DNA of 23,278 bases, from NCBI GenBank assembly GCA_016209865.1, contig JACQVL010000188.1, positions 1-23,278 of the forward strand, in the 5' to 3' direction. This stretch comes from Candidatus Latescibacterota bacterium (GTDB taxonomy: Bacteria > JAAXHH01 > JACQVL01). The translations under genes were made by a program, and so were the position numbers. Below, in pieces: positions 1-6,911 of this stretch (position 1 is the first letter of the stretch; every line of letters begins with the position of its first letter). The notes beneath the pieces are model-generated. The model saw nothing but the letters and a program-made list of their open reading frames with translations. It was not told the DNA's origin and made no database searches.

Positions 1-837
1 CACGTGGGCGATGCCTAAGGCCAGGGCCGCTTCCGTGCCGGGGTTGATGGGGATCCATTCATCCGCTTTCGCCGCGGTCGGGGAGAGCCGGCTCTCGACC
101 TGGATGAACCGGCCTCGGCGATCCGGCCGGCCCCGGCGGAGACGGCCGTAAGCCCGGTTCGCCCAGACGGGCGATCGCCAGGACTCTAAGATGGGTGAGC
201 CGAAGGAGAGCAGATAGGCCGTGTGTTCGAGGTCATACCCCAAGGGGGCGGCGATACCATGCGTCGCCCATGCGACGAGGGTGGACGTCTCATCATACAG
301 ATCAGGGATTTCGAGGAAATTCGGCGTGCCGTACGCCTCGCAGAACCGCCGGAGGAGCTGGCCGATCATGCCCGATTGCCGGCCGGTCAGCCACACGACG
401 CTCTGGGGCTGTCCTTGCTGACGAAGCGCGCCGAGCCGCGTGGCGACTATCCGGAGAGCTTCTTCCCACCCTATCCGCTTCCATCGACCCGAGCCGCGCG
501 GGCCGAGCCGCTGTACCGGACCGACGAGACGATCCGGGTCGTAGAGCGCCTGGAGCCCGGCCGCTCCCTTCGGACAGAGGCCGCCCCGGCTGACGGGGCA
601 CAACTCATTGCCCTCGATCTTCACCGCGTGGCCGTCGACGACCCGGACGTTGAGGCCGCAGCCAGCCGGGCATTGCCCGCAGACAGACCGTACCCATTGC
701 TCAACGCCCGGTCCGTCACCCCAGGATTCCTTGAACGTCTCGTGGGCGAGGATCCGGTCGCGGCCGAGGCGGCCGAGCGTCACGCCAGCGACGGTGAACC
801 CGGCGAAGGTGAGGAATTCGCGGCGATTGACTTTCAC
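1..837 (-). CDS. Molybdopterin-family oxidoreductase (CISM type), N-terminal part, cut by window edge
   Basis: The minus strand is open from a GTG at 837 to base 1 (279 codons, no stop), so the 3' part lies outside the window. A GGAGAG Shine-Dalgarno lies about 10 bases upstream of the GTG. The N-terminus carries a twin-arginine signal (NRREFLTFAG, residues 4-13), so the folded protein is exported. Cys53, Cys56, Cys60 and Cys88 (CGQCPAGC, then LCPKG) match the N-terminal [4Fe-4S] domain of the DMSO-reductase superfamily, and a molybdopterin-oxidoreductase fold follows. No clear Cys or Sec molybdenum ligand is visible: the likely loop reads YDETS near residue 185. The gene follows a membrane-anchored pentahaem cytochrome, the order seen in Qrc (qrcA-qrcB) and alternative complex III (actA-actB). 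I infer a periplasmic catalytic or structural subunit of a quinone-linked complex. Iron-sulfur and NrfD-like subunits should lie beyond base 1. A true reductase such as PsrA/TtrA-like is the alternative. Confidence 0.85.
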   Translation of the reverse strand, partial: MKVNRREFLTFAGFTVAGVTLGRLGRDRILAHETFKESWGDGPGVEQWVRSVCGQCPAGCGLNVRVVDGHAVKIEGNELCPVSRGGLCPKGAAGLQALYDPDRLVGPVQRLGPRGSGRWKRIGWEEALRIVATRLGALRQQGQPQSVVWLTGRQSGMIGQLLRRFCEAYGTPNFLEIPDLYDETSTLVAWATHGIAAPLGYDLEHTAYLLSFGSPILESWRSPVWANRAYGRLRRGRPDRRGRFIQVESRLSPTAAKADEWIPINPGTEAALALGIAHV

Positions 838-854
838 GGTCTGTCTCTCCAGTT

Positions 855-894
855 GTTCCAACGTTCTAACGTTCCAACGTTTAAACGTTCTAAC
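855..894. repeat. Five tandem copies of an 8-bp GTTNNAAC repeat
   Basis: Five perfect head-to-tail units (GTTCCAAC, GTTCTAAC, GTTCCAAC, GTTTAAAC, GTTCTAAC) fill the gap between the pentahaem cytochrome gene and the molybdopterin oxidoreductase gene. Each unit has the dyad GTT..AAC, and only the two central bases vary. A degenerate sixth unit (GTTTACTT) runs into the end of the cytochrome gene. The array lies just upstream of the Shine-Dalgarno of the oxidoreductase gene. A two-unit version with the same period is found at 13979-13994. Confidence 0.9.
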
Positions 895-896
895 GT

Positions 897-1400
897 TTAC
901 TTATGGCATGCGGCGCAATCCGTGCTCACTCGCTGTTGTTCGTGGCAGTCGAGACACTTGTCCATCGAGATGGTCGTGAGCGGGTGAGATGGTGGTGTCG
1001 TCCGTTCCGCCATATCGCCGTGACAGACGGCGCAGTCGAGCTCCGCTAAGACAACGTGACGGCGGTGGGAAAAATAGACATGCTTCGGCACCCGATAGAG
1101 CCGTTCCCACTTGACTCGTTCTACTATCCCTTCCGAGCTGATATTCATCCATTGTTGGAGTTCGTCAGGCCGTGTGACCGGGGCGGTCGCGTGGCATCGG
1201 ACGCAGAACCGTGTGCTCGGAATGGACGCCACGGCCCGGGTTTCTACCCCCCGGTGACACACGACACAGGCCATCGCCGTGTGCGCCTGATGATTGAACG
1301 AGAGGGGTTGCCGAACGCCTTCCCAATCCCACCCTAAGTAGAGTCCTGTCCCGAATACCAGACCAGCTATGCTGATCACCACGAGCTTAAGCCGTTCCAT
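897..1400 (-). CDS. Membrane-anchored pentahaem c-type cytochrome, QrcA/ActA-like
   Basis: A 167-residue protein with an uncleaved N-terminal membrane segment (about residues 5-23) and five CxxCH haem motifs at Cys45, 66, 123, 149 and 162. The stretch RVPKHVYFSHRRHV (about 103-116) with its His residues is typical of the cytochrome c3/c7-like subunits of Qrc and alternative complex III. QrcA usually has six haems and ActA five. The start ATG at 1400 is chosen because AGGAG lies eight bases upstream and the membrane anchor begins at once. A longer reading from GTG 1469 would add 23 residues encoded by an intergenic repeat (1421-1450). It is followed by the molybdopterin oxidoreductase gene and preceded by two monohaem cytochrome genes. 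I infer that it passes electrons between soluble periplasmic cytochromes and the quinone-linked complex, facing the periplasm. Confidence 0.85.
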   Translation of the reverse strand: MERLKLVVISIAGLVFGTGLYLGWDWEGVRQPLSFNHQAHTAMACVVCHRGVETRAVASIPSTRFCVRCHATAPVTRPDELQQWMNISSEGIVERVKWERLYRVPKHVYFSHRRHVVLAELDCAVCHGDMAERTTPPSHPLTTISMDKCLDCHEQQRVSTDCAACHK

Positions 1401-1420
1401 CGTCACTCCTGTCACGGCCG

Positions 1421-1450
1421 CTTGGATTCCCGTCTGCGCGGGAATGACAT
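1421..1450. repeat. Interspersed palindromic repeat of the 'ATTCCCG..CGGGAAT' type
   Basis: ATTCCCG (1426-1432) and CGGGAAT (1439-1445) form a perfect 7-bp stem around a six-base loop. This is the widespread repeat whose translation gives 'VIPAQAGIQ'-like peptides. Here a reading from GTG 1469 would give VIPAQTGIQ at the N-terminus of the pentahaem cytochrome. It lies between two cytochrome genes of one operon, upstream of the Shine-Dalgarno of the second. Confidence 0.75.
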
Positions 1451-1465
1451 CGTGCGGAACGTGAG

Positions 1466-1909
1466 TCACGAACCTTTCTTCCCCGACTCGGCTTCCTTCA
1501 ACTTCTTCTCATAGAGCGCCTTCTTCCGTGTCTGGGAGTCGTATTTCAAGAATTCAAAAATCTTCTTCCCATCCTCGGAGGTGATCCCGGAGCCTGGCTT
1601 GCGCATCATGCGCTTGATGTACCGCTCCCACTCGTCCGACAGGGCGAACGACGAGTTGATCGGCCGGGCCAGGGTATGGCACTTCGCGCATCTGGACGCA
1701 AAGACTTTGTAGTTCGTCTGCTGGTCTGACGGGTACTTGGAGACATCGATCGAGGCTGGGCCTTTGTCCATCGTCGCGTACTTGGGATCGTTCTTCGTAT
1801 CCTGCTGGGCGTTCGTCACTGAAACGGTCAGCACGACAGCCAGGGCTGCAGCGACAACCCCGGCCACGATGAGAATGAGCATCACAACATCTCCGATTCG
1901 TCGTTTCAT
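1466..1909 (-). CDS. Membrane-anchored or exported monohaem c-type cytochrome
   Basis: A 147-residue protein with a basic N-terminus and a long hydrophobic segment (about residues 8-33). It could be a signal peptide ending near VTNA-QQ or an anchor. One haem motif CAKCH (Cys74-His78) follows, with Met101 or Met102 in WERYIKRMMRKPGSGI as the likely axial ligand. The C-terminus is strongly charged and rich in Lys and Glu. The layout (FASRCAKCH, NSSF, WERYIKRMM) resembles small electron-carrier cytochromes of the class I superfamily. I cannot name a subfamily. ATG 1909 is preferred over a start at 1936 because AAAGGAG sits six bases ahead of it. It lies 20 bp after another monohaem cytochrome gene in the same operon. 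Probable role: electron carrier in the periplasm between the conduit and the pentahaem protein. Confidence 0.8.
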   Translation of the reverse strand: MKRRIGDVVMLILIVAGVVAAALAVVLTVSVTNAQQDTKNDPKYATMDKGPASIDVSKYPSDQQTNYKVFASRCAKCHTLARPINSSFALSDEWERYIKRMMRKPGSGITSEDGKKIFEFLKYDSQTRKKALYEKKLKEAESGKKGS

Positions 1910-1929
1910 CGTGCGCTCCTTTCTTTGGT

Positions 1930-2400
1930 TCACCACTTCTCTTCAGCGCCTTTGGGCATCAGACTCATCATATACTGCACGAGCGCGTCGAGTTCTTCTG
2001 GTGACATCCACTCTATCGCTGGCATACGGTACGGGGGTCTGGGCCCCAGCGAGTCAGATCTGGCAATCTCCCAGACTCCATTGAGGATTTGAACTTTCAA
2101 CTCATCTACCGTGTACCCCTCAGCCACGTAGATCAATTTCGGAATCTCCCCACCGGTCTGCGAGTTGGGGTTCTTGATGCCCCCCTGCCCGTCGGGACCG
2201 TGGCACATCGCACACCCGTACTTCTGGTAGACGAAGCGCCCACGTTCGACCGGGCTGAACGCCGTGTCCCGCACCCTCGCGCTGGCAACCTGGGCGATCG
2301 AGAGCCGTGGTAACTCAGATGATCGCCAACGACAGCCCCCCGTGGGCATCGACAGCGCGCCCAGCACGACAACCCATAAGAGGCTACGAGCCATCATCAT
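1930..2400 (-). CDS. Class I monohaem cytochrome c, paralogue of the N-terminal domain of the 11-haem cytochrome
   Basis: A 156-residue protein with an N-terminal hydrophobic export signal (about residues 4-19). Cys23 might be lipidated, but the sequence before it (PTGG) is a poor lipobox. The haem motif CAMCH lies at Cys63-His67 after VYQKYG, and YRMPAIEW near residue 128 supplies the distal Met. A C-terminal helix ending ALVQYMMSL closes the class I fold. The domain closely matches residues 46-138 of the fused cytochrome at 5137-6408 (shared QKYGC, VAEGYT, EL..QIL/KIL, PEELDAL against EEELNDL), so the two share an origin by duplication. AAGGAG lies seven bases before the ATG. It follows a receiver-domain gene whose stop overlaps this start. 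Likely a periplasmic shuttle. Confidence 0.9.
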   Translation of the reverse strand: MMMARSLLWVVVLGALSMPTGGCRWRSSELPRLSIAQVASARVRDTAFSPVERGRFVYQKYGCAMCHGPDGQGGIKNPNSQTGGEIPKLIYVAEGYTVDELKVQILNGVWEIARSDSLGPRPPYRMPAIEWMSPEELDALVQYMMSLMPKGAEEKW

Positions 2401-2786
2401 GTGTGGTCTCCTTGTTCATGACCAACAGCATGACTGACCGCCTGCCGAACCGCATCCCGCAGTTCGCGGAGGTCGACCGGCTTGACCAGATAGTAGAAAA
2501 TCTTTGACCGCCGGGCCGCCTGCTCCGTTTCCAATCTCTCGTCATCCGCGACGAGGATGACGGGCAATGAAGGGTCGATCTGATTGACGATCGGCAGCGC
2601 TTCCAGTCCACTCATCCCCACCGTGCGTATCCCGAGTACGACCACATCAACCTGTTCCGACAGGATGTGCCGGATCGCCTCACCCGCCCGTTCCGTCACC
2701 TCAACCCGGTATCCGTCATCCATCAGTTGTCGGCGCAGAGAGAGGGTGAACAGCGGGTCCTCGTCGCAGATCAGGATGCTGGCCAT
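2397..2786 (-). CDS. Stand-alone receiver domain without the phospho-acceptor Asp (pseudo-receiver)
   Basis: A 129-residue CheY-like protein with no output domain. The acidic pocket is present (CDED, residues 7-10) and the conserved Lys102 lies in YLVKPVDL. The phosphorylation site, however, reads VVVLGIRTVGMSG, with Gly52 where Asp is expected, and Ala80 replaces the usual Thr/Ser. It should therefore not be phosphorylated in the normal way and may act by binding a partner. The reading frame runs upstream to a TTG at 2894 that would overlap the barrel gene. The receiver fold starts exactly at ATG 2786, so I use that, although its ribosome binding site is weak. The gene sits between the outer-membrane barrel and two cytochromes, and its stop overlaps the next start. 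Confidence 0.8.
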   Translation of the reverse strand: MASILICDEDPLFTLSLRRQLMDDGYRVEVTERAGEAIRHILSEQVDVVVLGIRTVGMSGLEALPIVNQIDPSLPVILVADDERLETEQAARRSKIFYYLVKPVDLRELRDAVRQAVSHAVGHEQGDHT

Positions 2787-2884
2787 GTGTTCCGTTCTCT
2801 TTCGCCATTCCTGGGCTCGGTAGGGGCACGACATGCCGTACCCCAAGTCCACCTTCATCTGTTCAGCGCATTGCAAGGCCATTC

Positions 2885-5122
2885 CTAAAACCAATACCCG
2901 ATCAGGAAGCTGATGATGTGCGCCTTATAGCCGGGCTGGGTCGCCCCGAGGAACGCCGAACTCGACGTTCCTGAATCGACCGCTCCCATGAATGGGTTCA
3001 GGTTCTGCTGGGCGAAGTGCGTCGCTTCATACCGCTCGTACCGGTACTCGAGCCGTGGGGTCACACTGTCTGACAGGTGGTATCGCAGCGCAGCAGCCAC
3101 CTGATGGATCTTACTCTTGGTATCGGGATAGTTGGCTGCCGTGGTGACGAGGTCGGTCGCCCCCAGGGTTCGAGTTGCGATCGTCCCTTTAACGTCGGAC
3201 AGGGCGTAGCTGAGGGTTGTATCCAGCCTGTTGTTGATCAGGACTCCGTCGATCCCTGCCTCGAAGGTGTTCGCCTTGTCTGCCAGATCGCTCTGCCAGT
3301 CGTTCGCCGGTTTGTCGTTCGCGGGGTTGGACCCTGACGCCGGCGTGCGCTGCCGTGACTTCTGCTGATACTTATAGTCCTCCCTGGTGTAATTCGTGAA
3401 CAGGGCAAAGCGAGCGACCGGGTTATAACTCACCTCGAAAGAGACGTTGTTGTTCCGGTCCCCCAACAGCCCATAGGCTGATTTGGTGAAATCGTCATTG
3501 GCATAGCCGACCGAGGCGGAGAAGCTGAGGACGTCCACGGGGGTCACCTGAGCGACAGCCATCACACGATCCCGCGTCCGCGCGGCCATGTCGTACTTCC
3601 GCAGTTCGGAGATCTGCCCCAGTCCCGATTCACCCTGAGGGTAGGTAAAGTGGGCGACATGCTCCTCGGCATCATACTCATGGGTTTTCCGGTCGGAGCG
3701 GGCATAGGAGGTTCGGAGCACGAACCAGTTGGTCGGGGTGAGGTTCAACGCGGCCTGGAGGGTCTGCTCATCGACTTTCGGCGCATCCCGGTACGTGCGC
3801 TCCCAGTTCTCCCATCCGTACCCGACCTTCAGGGATGCGCCCCGGCTGAACTGCCAGCCGACGTCGAGTCCGGCGTTCTGTCGGGTATGGGCAATCGGCA
3901 GGCTGCGCCGGGCATCGCCGCTCAACCCGTTATCGTAGCTGACGTATTTCGCAAAGGTCAGGCTCGGTGTCTTGTTCGCGTAATCATACAGCCGGTACCG
4001 GGCGTTCACCGAGACCCTGCGGTACGGCCGGCTGGTCAGGGTGATGTTCGTGTTCAGGATGTTCACTTTCCCGCTCAGACTGGTCGCCGGCAGCGCCGGG
4101 TACGTGGAGAGGGCGGCGACCGCGCTGTTGATCGTCAACGGCAGGAACGGCTCGTTCTGCCGCCGCCAGCCGTAAGAGACTGTCGTGGCCAATCGGGAGG
4201 CTTTCGGCAGGTTGATTGCGCCCGCGAAGGCCAGGTTCTGCGCGGTATTATCCGGGAATGAGGCGAGGCGGCCCCGGGACGGGCTCGCGACCTTCTCCAC
4301 GGTGATAAACGGGTTGTCCCAGACGAGCGCCTTCACATCGTTGTTGAAGGCAGCGTTGGTGTACGCGAACCGGGCATCCCACCGCTTCGTGGCGTATTCA
4401 CTGCTGGCTTTGAGCTCCTGCGTCCGATAGTCGATGGGTTCCGGAAGCTCTGTGGAGTTAAAACCAAAGTTCGTCCCCAGGGGTTTCGAGCCCGTCCTGT
4501 TCTCGACGGAGTACTGGAGCCGGACATCCCATTCCTGGGCCGGGGTGTAGCGGAGCAACACCTTCCCGGTCTTCCGCTGGGTGCGCAGGTCGAACCCGCG
4601 GGCGGTTCCGTTGACCAGGTTGCCGATGGCGGTCATATCAGGCTGAACCCCGGCCACGGCGGGGTTCGTGTCTGTAGTGACCAGCTTATTCAGGTCCTGC
4701 CGTGTCTGGGTGGGCAGGGTAAAGACGCCTGCTGTAGACGGGGCGAAGAGGGACCGGCCCGTCATGCTGAGGAAATGGGGCGTCTGGTCCCACTGCACCT
4801 CCAGAGCAACCTTGCCCGTCAGACCCGTCTGGAGGAACACACTCTGGTTTTCCTGGGCGGGCCTCGTGGCCCAGAGCTGGAAGTAACGGTGGTTCTTCTG
4901 ATCCCCCAGGTTTAAATAGAGCCGGTTGAGGAACAGGCCGCTGGGGATGTGCCGGTACTCCTCAAACTTCGAGGAAGAGCGGTCTCCTTCCAATCGTTGT
5001 TGGCCGATTTCAACGTGCCCGTTCTTGATCGTCTGCGCCCGTACGAGTCCTCCAGAGGCCGCTAACATGAGGGCCGCGGTGAGCGCACCGATCAACGCTC
5101 GAAGAGTGATCCTTCGTTTCAT
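2885..5122 (-). CDS. MtrB/PioB-family outer-membrane beta-barrel of a porin-cytochrome conduit
   Basis: A 745-residue protein with a signal peptide (about 1-29, ending GLVRA-QT) and long runs of alternating hydrophobic and polar residues typical of a many-stranded barrel. It ends in Phe (FLIGYWF), the usual outer-membrane insertion signal. Length, the early motif FLNRLYLNLGDQ and the neighbouring decahaem cytochrome point to the MtrB/PioB family, which sheaths an MtrA-type cytochrome across the outer membrane. I see no N-terminal CxxC like that of Shewanella MtrB, so it is closer to PioB in this respect. GGGAGGTGA lies just upstream of the ATG. The cytochrome gene ends 14 bp before this start. 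No outer-surface MtrC-like multihaem cytochrome is seen in the window, as in Pio systems. Direction of electron flow cannot be read from sequence. Confidence 0.9.
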   Translation of the reverse strand: MKRRITLRALIGALTAALMLAASGGLVRAQTIKNGHVEIGQQRLEGDRSSSKFEEYRHIPSGLFLNRLYLNLGDQKNHRYFQLWATRPAQENQSVFLQTGLTGKVALEVQWDQTPHFLSMTGRSLFAPSTAGVFTLPTQTRQDLNKLVTTDTNPAVAGVQPDMTAIGNLVNGTARGFDLRTQRKTGKVLLRYTPAQEWDVRLQYSVENRTGSKPLGTNFGFNSTELPEPIDYRTQELKASSEYATKRWDARFAYTNAAFNNDVKALVWDNPFITVEKVASPSRGRLASFPDNTAQNLAFAGAINLPKASRLATTVSYGWRRQNEPFLPLTINSAVAALSTYPALPATSLSGKVNILNTNITLTSRPYRRVSVNARYRLYDYANKTPSLTFAKYVSYDNGLSGDARRSLPIAHTRQNAGLDVGWQFSRGASLKVGYGWENWERTYRDAPKVDEQTLQAALNLTPTNWFVLRTSYARSDRKTHEYDAEEHVAHFTYPQGESGLGQISELRKYDMAARTRDRVMAVAQVTPVDVLSFSASVGYANDDFTKSAYGLLGDRNNNVSFEVSYNPVARFALFTNYTREDYKYQQKSRQRTPASGSNPANDKPANDWQSDLADKANTFEAGIDGVLINNRLDTTLSYALSDVKGTIATRTLGATDLVTTAANYPDTKSKIHQVAAALRYHLSDSVTPRLEYRYERYEATHFAQQNLNPFMGAVDSGTSSSAFLGATQPGYKAHIISFLIGYWF

Positions 5123-5136
5123 CGTCGTTCACCTCC

Positions 5137-6408
5137 CTACCTCTGGAATCGGACCCCAGAAGGATGATTAGAGCCGTGAATCTGTGAATGGCAATTCTGG
5201 CACGACCGGTTGAAGACAAACCGGCTGGCGACCGGCTGCGGCGTGGTCGGATGCCGTGCCTCGATATGGCACCGCTGGCAGAGCCTCGGCCGCTCGGACT
5301 TCAGCAGCGAGGCGTGATTCGACCCGTGCGGTTCGTGGCAGTTCAGGCAGCTCTCCGCCACCGGCGGGTGCTCCCAGAGGAACGGCCCGCGCTTCTCGGC
5401 ATGGCACTTGTAGCAGGTCTCGTTGACCGAATCGGCGGATAACAACTTCTCTGCGGTGGTGCCGTGCGGGTTGTGGCAATCGGTGCAGGTCACCTTTGCC
5501 TCGCGAAGCGGCATGTGGCTCGTCCGCTGCAACTGGGCACGCCGGACTTGATGGCACTGGAAGCACACCTCCATCTCCTGTTGTTTGGCCAGGAGCCTTC
5601 GGTCGGAGGCCGGCGCCATGATCTTGTGACAATCCGCGCAGACCATATCCCTCGACTCGTGCGCACTTCCTCGCCAGGAGAAGCGTAAGCCCCTCTCGTG
5701 GCACGCCAGGCAGGCTGCGTTCTTGTCATGAGCCGAAGCCGACGACACATCGTTAAAGCGGATGATGGTACGGAGGTCACTCGGGTTCTGCGCGTGCCGG
5801 TCCCCATCGCCATGGCAGACGGCGCAGGTCGTCGCGATGTCGGAGCGACTGTCCTCTTCCGGCCAGGCCTTCGCGTGAATGTTACTCTCGAACTGTTTCA
5901 CCACCGCCGCATGGCACACGCGGCAGTTACCCTTTCCCAGCATGGAGGCAGGCACCGGGGGGCGAGTCGTGGACACCACCGATGGAGGGGTATCCAGACT
6001 CACCACATAGGCCACTAAATCGTTGAGTTCTTCCTCTGAGCCACGGAAAGAGGGCATAGAAAGCGGCGGAGTCGGTCCTTTGGGGTCTTTCTTCTGGATG
6101 ATCAGCATCCCCTCCAGGATCTTTTGCCTCAGTTCCGGGATAGTGTAACCCTCTGCCACCTTGATTAATCCCGCCACCTGCTCGGCGGTGATGGCGTTCT
6201 TATTCCTGACCCCACCGGCCCCACCGCTGCCGTGACAGACGAAACACCCGTACTTCTGGTAGGCCACTCCGCCGCGGTCGATGGCTGCTCGATCCGGGGC
6301 CGGCTGAGTCACCTGGCCTTGCTGTGCGGCTGCTTCCCCTGTCGGCAGGAAGACTATCCCCAGGATGACGAGCAGAAGCAGCCATCCTTTCTTGACACGG
6401 TTACTCAT
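5137..6408 (-). CDS. 11-haem cytochrome: monohaem class I domain fused to an MtrA/DmsE-type decahaem domain
   Basis: A 423-residue exported protein (signal peptide about 1-28, ending EAAA-QQ). Residues 46-138 are a class I cytochrome c domain with CFVCH at Cys55 and Met118 (LSMPSF) as axial ligand. A Pro-rich linker (141-155) leads to ten further CxxCH motifs at Cys162, 195, 233, 257, 282, 308, 332, 354, 377 and 403, with the NCRVCHAAVVKQF start and C.DCHNPHG / CLNCHEPHGS motifs of the MtrA/DmsE decahaem family. The decahaem part should sit inside the barrel encoded next. I infer that the extra monohaem domain projects into the periplasm as a built-in electron entry or exit port. Usual MtrA proteins lack it; PioA has a different N-terminal extension. 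The ATG overlaps the stop of the upstream response-regulator gene, implying translational coupling. Confidence 0.92.
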   Translation of the reverse strand: MSNRVKKGWLLLLVILGIVFLPTGEAAAQQGQVTQPAPDRAAIDRGGVAYQKYGCFVCHGSGGAGGVRNKNAITAEQVAGLIKVAEGYTIPELRQKILEGMLIIQKKDPKGPTPPLSMPSFRGSEEELNDLVAYVVSLDTPPSVVSTTRPPVPASMLGKGNCRVCHAAVVKQFESNIHAKAWPEEDSRSDIATTCAVCHGDGDRHAQNPSDLRTIIRFNDVSSASAHDKNAACLACHERGLRFSWRGSAHESRDMVCADCHKIMAPASDRRLLAKQQEMEVCFQCHQVRRAQLQRTSHMPLREAKVTCTDCHNPHGTTAEKLLSADSVNETCYKCHAEKRGPFLWEHPPVAESCLNCHEPHGSNHASLLKSERPRLCQRCHIEARHPTTPQPVASRFVFNRSCQNCHSQIHGSNHPSGVRFQR

Positions 6409-6808
6409 ACTCCTTCACCTCCTTCTCAATCGAGCAAGCAGGGACACCGTCTAAGTGCGGAATTCGTTGCAAGATCGATCGCAGTGTCATGACCACCTCC
6501 CTGAACTTGAATGGTTTGTTGAACATCCCCGAGAGGTCGGTTTCGATCCCTGGTGGGGCGTCGAATGCGGCCATCAAGAAGGTGTGTGCACTCGGACGCC
6601 AGGTTTTCACGACCCGTAATAACTCAAGACCATCAGTGCCGGGCATCCGCCTATCTGAAATGACAGCATCGAATGTGCCCTGCTGGAGCCGGGTAAGCGC
6701 CTCACGCCCGTCGTACACGTGCTCGACCGTAAAACCCTGGGTCGCCAGGTATCGGGCGAAGTAGTCACAAAAGGTCTTTTCATCATCCACGACCAGGATT
6801 CGGGCCAT
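6401..6808 (-). CDS. Stand-alone response-regulator receiver domain, first gene of the cytochrome operon
   Basis: A 135-residue CheY-like protein with an intact phosphorylation site: the acidic pair Asp8/Asp9, acceptor Asp52 (VISDRRMPGTDG), and the Lys in FNKPFKF. The usual Thr/Ser is Ala (FLMAAFD). No output domain follows; only a short tail remains after the receiver. ATG 6808 is used because the fold starts there (MARILVVDDE) and GGGAGG lies upstream. It is the first gene behind the sigma-54 type promoter at 6841-6855, and its stop overlaps the start of the 11-haem cytochrome gene. It may take phosphate from the nearby histidine kinase or another kinase and pass the signal by protein contact. 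Confidence 0.88.
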   Translation of the reverse strand: MARILVVDDEKTFCDYFARYLATQGFTVEHVYDGREALTRLQQGTFDAVISDRRMPGTDGLELLRVVKTWRPSAHTFLMAAFDAPPGIETDLSGMFNKPFKFREVVMTLRSILQRIPHLDGVPACSIEKEVKEYE

Positions 6809-6840
6809 CGCGCCATCCTCCCTCCATCCCCGCAATCAAG

Positions 6841-6855
6841 GCAAACCACATGCCA
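6841..6855 (-). promoter_or_regulatory. Sigma-54 (-24/-12) promoter of the cytochrome-conduit operon
   Basis: On the minus strand TGGCATG-TGGT-TTGC matches TGGCACG-N4-TTGC, with the obligatory GG and GC separated by exactly ten bases. The predicted transcript would start near 6829, about 20 bases before the ATG at 6808. The site lies directly after a terminator-like hairpin that would stop read-through from the activator gene upstream. Confidence 0.8.
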
Positions 6856-6891
6856 GAAAATAAAAATGCCACGATCGCTTCGCGATGTGGC
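6856..6891 (-). terminator. Intrinsic terminator after the sigma-54 activator gene
   Basis: On the minus strand GCCACATCGC and GCGATCGTGGC pair with one bulged base around a GAA loop (6868-6891). An A/T run rich in T on that strand follows (6856-6867). It lies about 160 bp after the stop of the activator gene and directly ahead of the promoter of the next operon, so it would separate the two transcripts. Confidence 0.7.
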
Positions 6892-6911
6892 TTGGTGGAG
6901 AAAGCCTTACA

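Noticed and set aside
855-894. Tandem array as a CRISPR
   Set aside because: Units are 8 bp with no spacers.
223-987. Open frame of 254 codons on the plus strand
   Set aside because: It lies antisense to the molybdopterin-family gene and the pentahaem cytochrome gene, crosses the 8-bp repeat array, and shows no recognisable domain.
2787-2894. 36-residue N-terminal extension of the pseudo-receiver from TTG 2894
   Set aside because: The receiver fold starts at ATG 2786, the extension has no ribosome binding site and no known motif. The overlap with the barrel gene could mean coupling, so some doubt remains.
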